A stretch of 22,175 bases of DNA, from the NCBI GenBank assembly GCA_015680635.1, contig JAABOA010000159.1, positions 1 through 22,175 on the forward strand, in the 5' to 3' direction. Position numbers and translations under genes: made by a program. The notes beneath the pieces are model-generated. The model searched no databases and was not told the DNA's origin. It was given only the letters and a program-made list of their open reading frames with translations. Every line of letters begins with the position of its first letter. The stretch's first letter is position 1. Of the stretch, positions 21,301 to 22,175 are shown piece after piece. This DNA comes from Lunasporangiospora selenospora. Lineage: Eukaryota > Mortierellomycota > Mortierellomycetes > Mortierellales > Mortierellaceae.

Positions 21301-22175
21301 TATGCCTGCTCTCTCTTTAGCAGAGTCTTCGTCTCCACACATGTGTCTTGCTAGGGTATCAAGACCCGTTATCGAGAGCTCTCCTGGCAGGGGTCGGCTC
21401 TCGCTGGTGGCGGGTAGGGGGGGGGGTGATGAGGGTCCAAGAGATGCAGACGGGAACACGGATGGGCTTTATTGGAGAGTCGAACACATGGCCGAGGGAG
21501 GCACAACCACAGACCAGAATCGAGGCTAGGCAACACACCATTGAGGCTCGAGATCCCGCATGATAAGGGGGACAAATCCTACCTCACTCTTTGTTGTCTC
21601 TCCGTCTCGGTTGCTTTCACGTTGGAAAGGGCAAGCAAGTGAAGAGAGAGGGAGAAAAATGCGGGGCTGAGGCATAATAAAGTTCAACGATCCCAAAAAA
21701 AACTGTGGAGGAGAGAGAGGGACCGAGGAGATCGAAGCGTGGCTCTCCATCTCGCTGCAGGTCCTCGTCTCGTCGGTTGTTTCCCCTGATGCTTTCACCT
21801 TTCCCTCATTACCACGCCGCACGAGATGGGATTGCAAGTGGTGAAGAAGAATAGCGAAGGAGAGCTCTTATTGTTGGATTTGTCAAAAGAGACAGGACCA
21901 GCCTGTCATCATCTACGCCCGGGCAAGGAAAGGAGGAAAAGGGCGCGAAGGCGGAGAGTCGAGGCTTGGAGATAGGGCAGGACTGGGCTTTGTTCGTGCG
22001 GCGGAATAGCTTTCTGCTGACTTTGAACTGAACTCGATGATGTTCCGTCTTCTCTTCTATGCGCACATATTGCGCGCTCCTCCCAGCGAACACGCCTCCC
22101 CAAAATCTCTGCAATAGTGTCCCAATGAAGAATGTACACTTTGGACGGCAGCATTCTTGGACAGGGTACTTCTAC
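18351..22175. other. 3.8 kb without a supportable gene
   Basis: Open frames occur on both strands but overlap one another and lack recognisable domains. Examples are 19914-20267 on + (117 codons) and 20219-20893 on - (224 codons, Arg/Ser/Cys-rich). The sequence becomes more GC-rich and full of CT, GA and G runs from about 19000 onward (for example 19855-19880, 21035-21078 and 21416-21427), typical of fungal promoter and UTR DNA. A GTGAGT donor-like site at 19331 after pyrimidine-rich sequence and an A/C-rich stretch at 19345-19390 look like 5' UTR material, but no coding exon could be attached. No tRNA or rRNA was seen. Confidence 0.5.
21035..21078. repeat. CT/CACT-rich simple repeat
   Basis: A pure-pyrimidine-biased tract of CT and CACT units leads into a T-run and CCCTCTC. 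Such tracts are common just upstream of fungal transcription starts, but no gene start could be placed next to it. Confidence 0.6.

Noticed and set aside
1-22175. CRISPR arrays, rRNA, tRNA, bacterial operon signals
   Set aside because: No regularly spaced repeats, no tRNA-like arm pairs or B-box-like sequence, and all genes are split by spliceosomal introns.

Overview
The window looks like nuclear DNA of a fungus with many short spliceosomal introns (about 60 to 170 nt, GT donors, CTAAC/CTGAC-like branch sites, pyrimidine-rich acceptors) and AATAAA-type 3' signals. A large fusion of a beta-propeller-like region with a TRP-type channel, present in several tandem copies, suggests an early-diverging lineage such as Mortierellomycotina. 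That placement is inferred from gene style and family content; no rRNA or barcode gene is present.

Left edge (1-2213): the 3' part of a nicotinamide-nucleotide adenylyltransferase-like gene (NAD synthesis), entered through an intron acceptor at 436/437 and ending at 1513, followed by a pyrimidine-rich 3' region with an AATAAA signal at 1872.

Centre (about 2214-18326): a tandem array of four copies of one gene family, all on the + strand, called A, B, C and D here. Copy C (11040-16949) is intact: 13 exons can be joined with consistent phases into a 1555-codon reading frame. It encodes a beta-rich N-terminal module, a WD40-like propeller region, a helical linker, six membrane segments with a pore and a TRP-like S6 motif (LNVLIALINSAF), and a C-terminal coiled coil. 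Copy A (2619-7847) has recognisable exons 1-11 but carries frameshifts, stops and a 352-bp 5'-truncated LINE insertion with an 8-bp target duplication. Copy B (about 8245-10328) keeps only the 3' third. Copy D (17311-18326) is a heavily eroded relic of the last four exons. Copies A and B share a stop codon in the first membrane segment and a pore-region arginine, which points to common ancestry after an inactivating mutation. The array reads as birth-and-death evolution around one surviving gene.

Right end (18350-22175): no gene can be supported. The region has pyrimidine tracts and short overlapping open frames on both strands without recognisable domains, and is probably intergenic or promoter DNA of a gene beyond the edge.

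The NAD enzyme gene has no evident functional link to the channel array. The point of interest is copy C: apparently a single-chain sensor-like propeller fused to a TRP-type cation channel.
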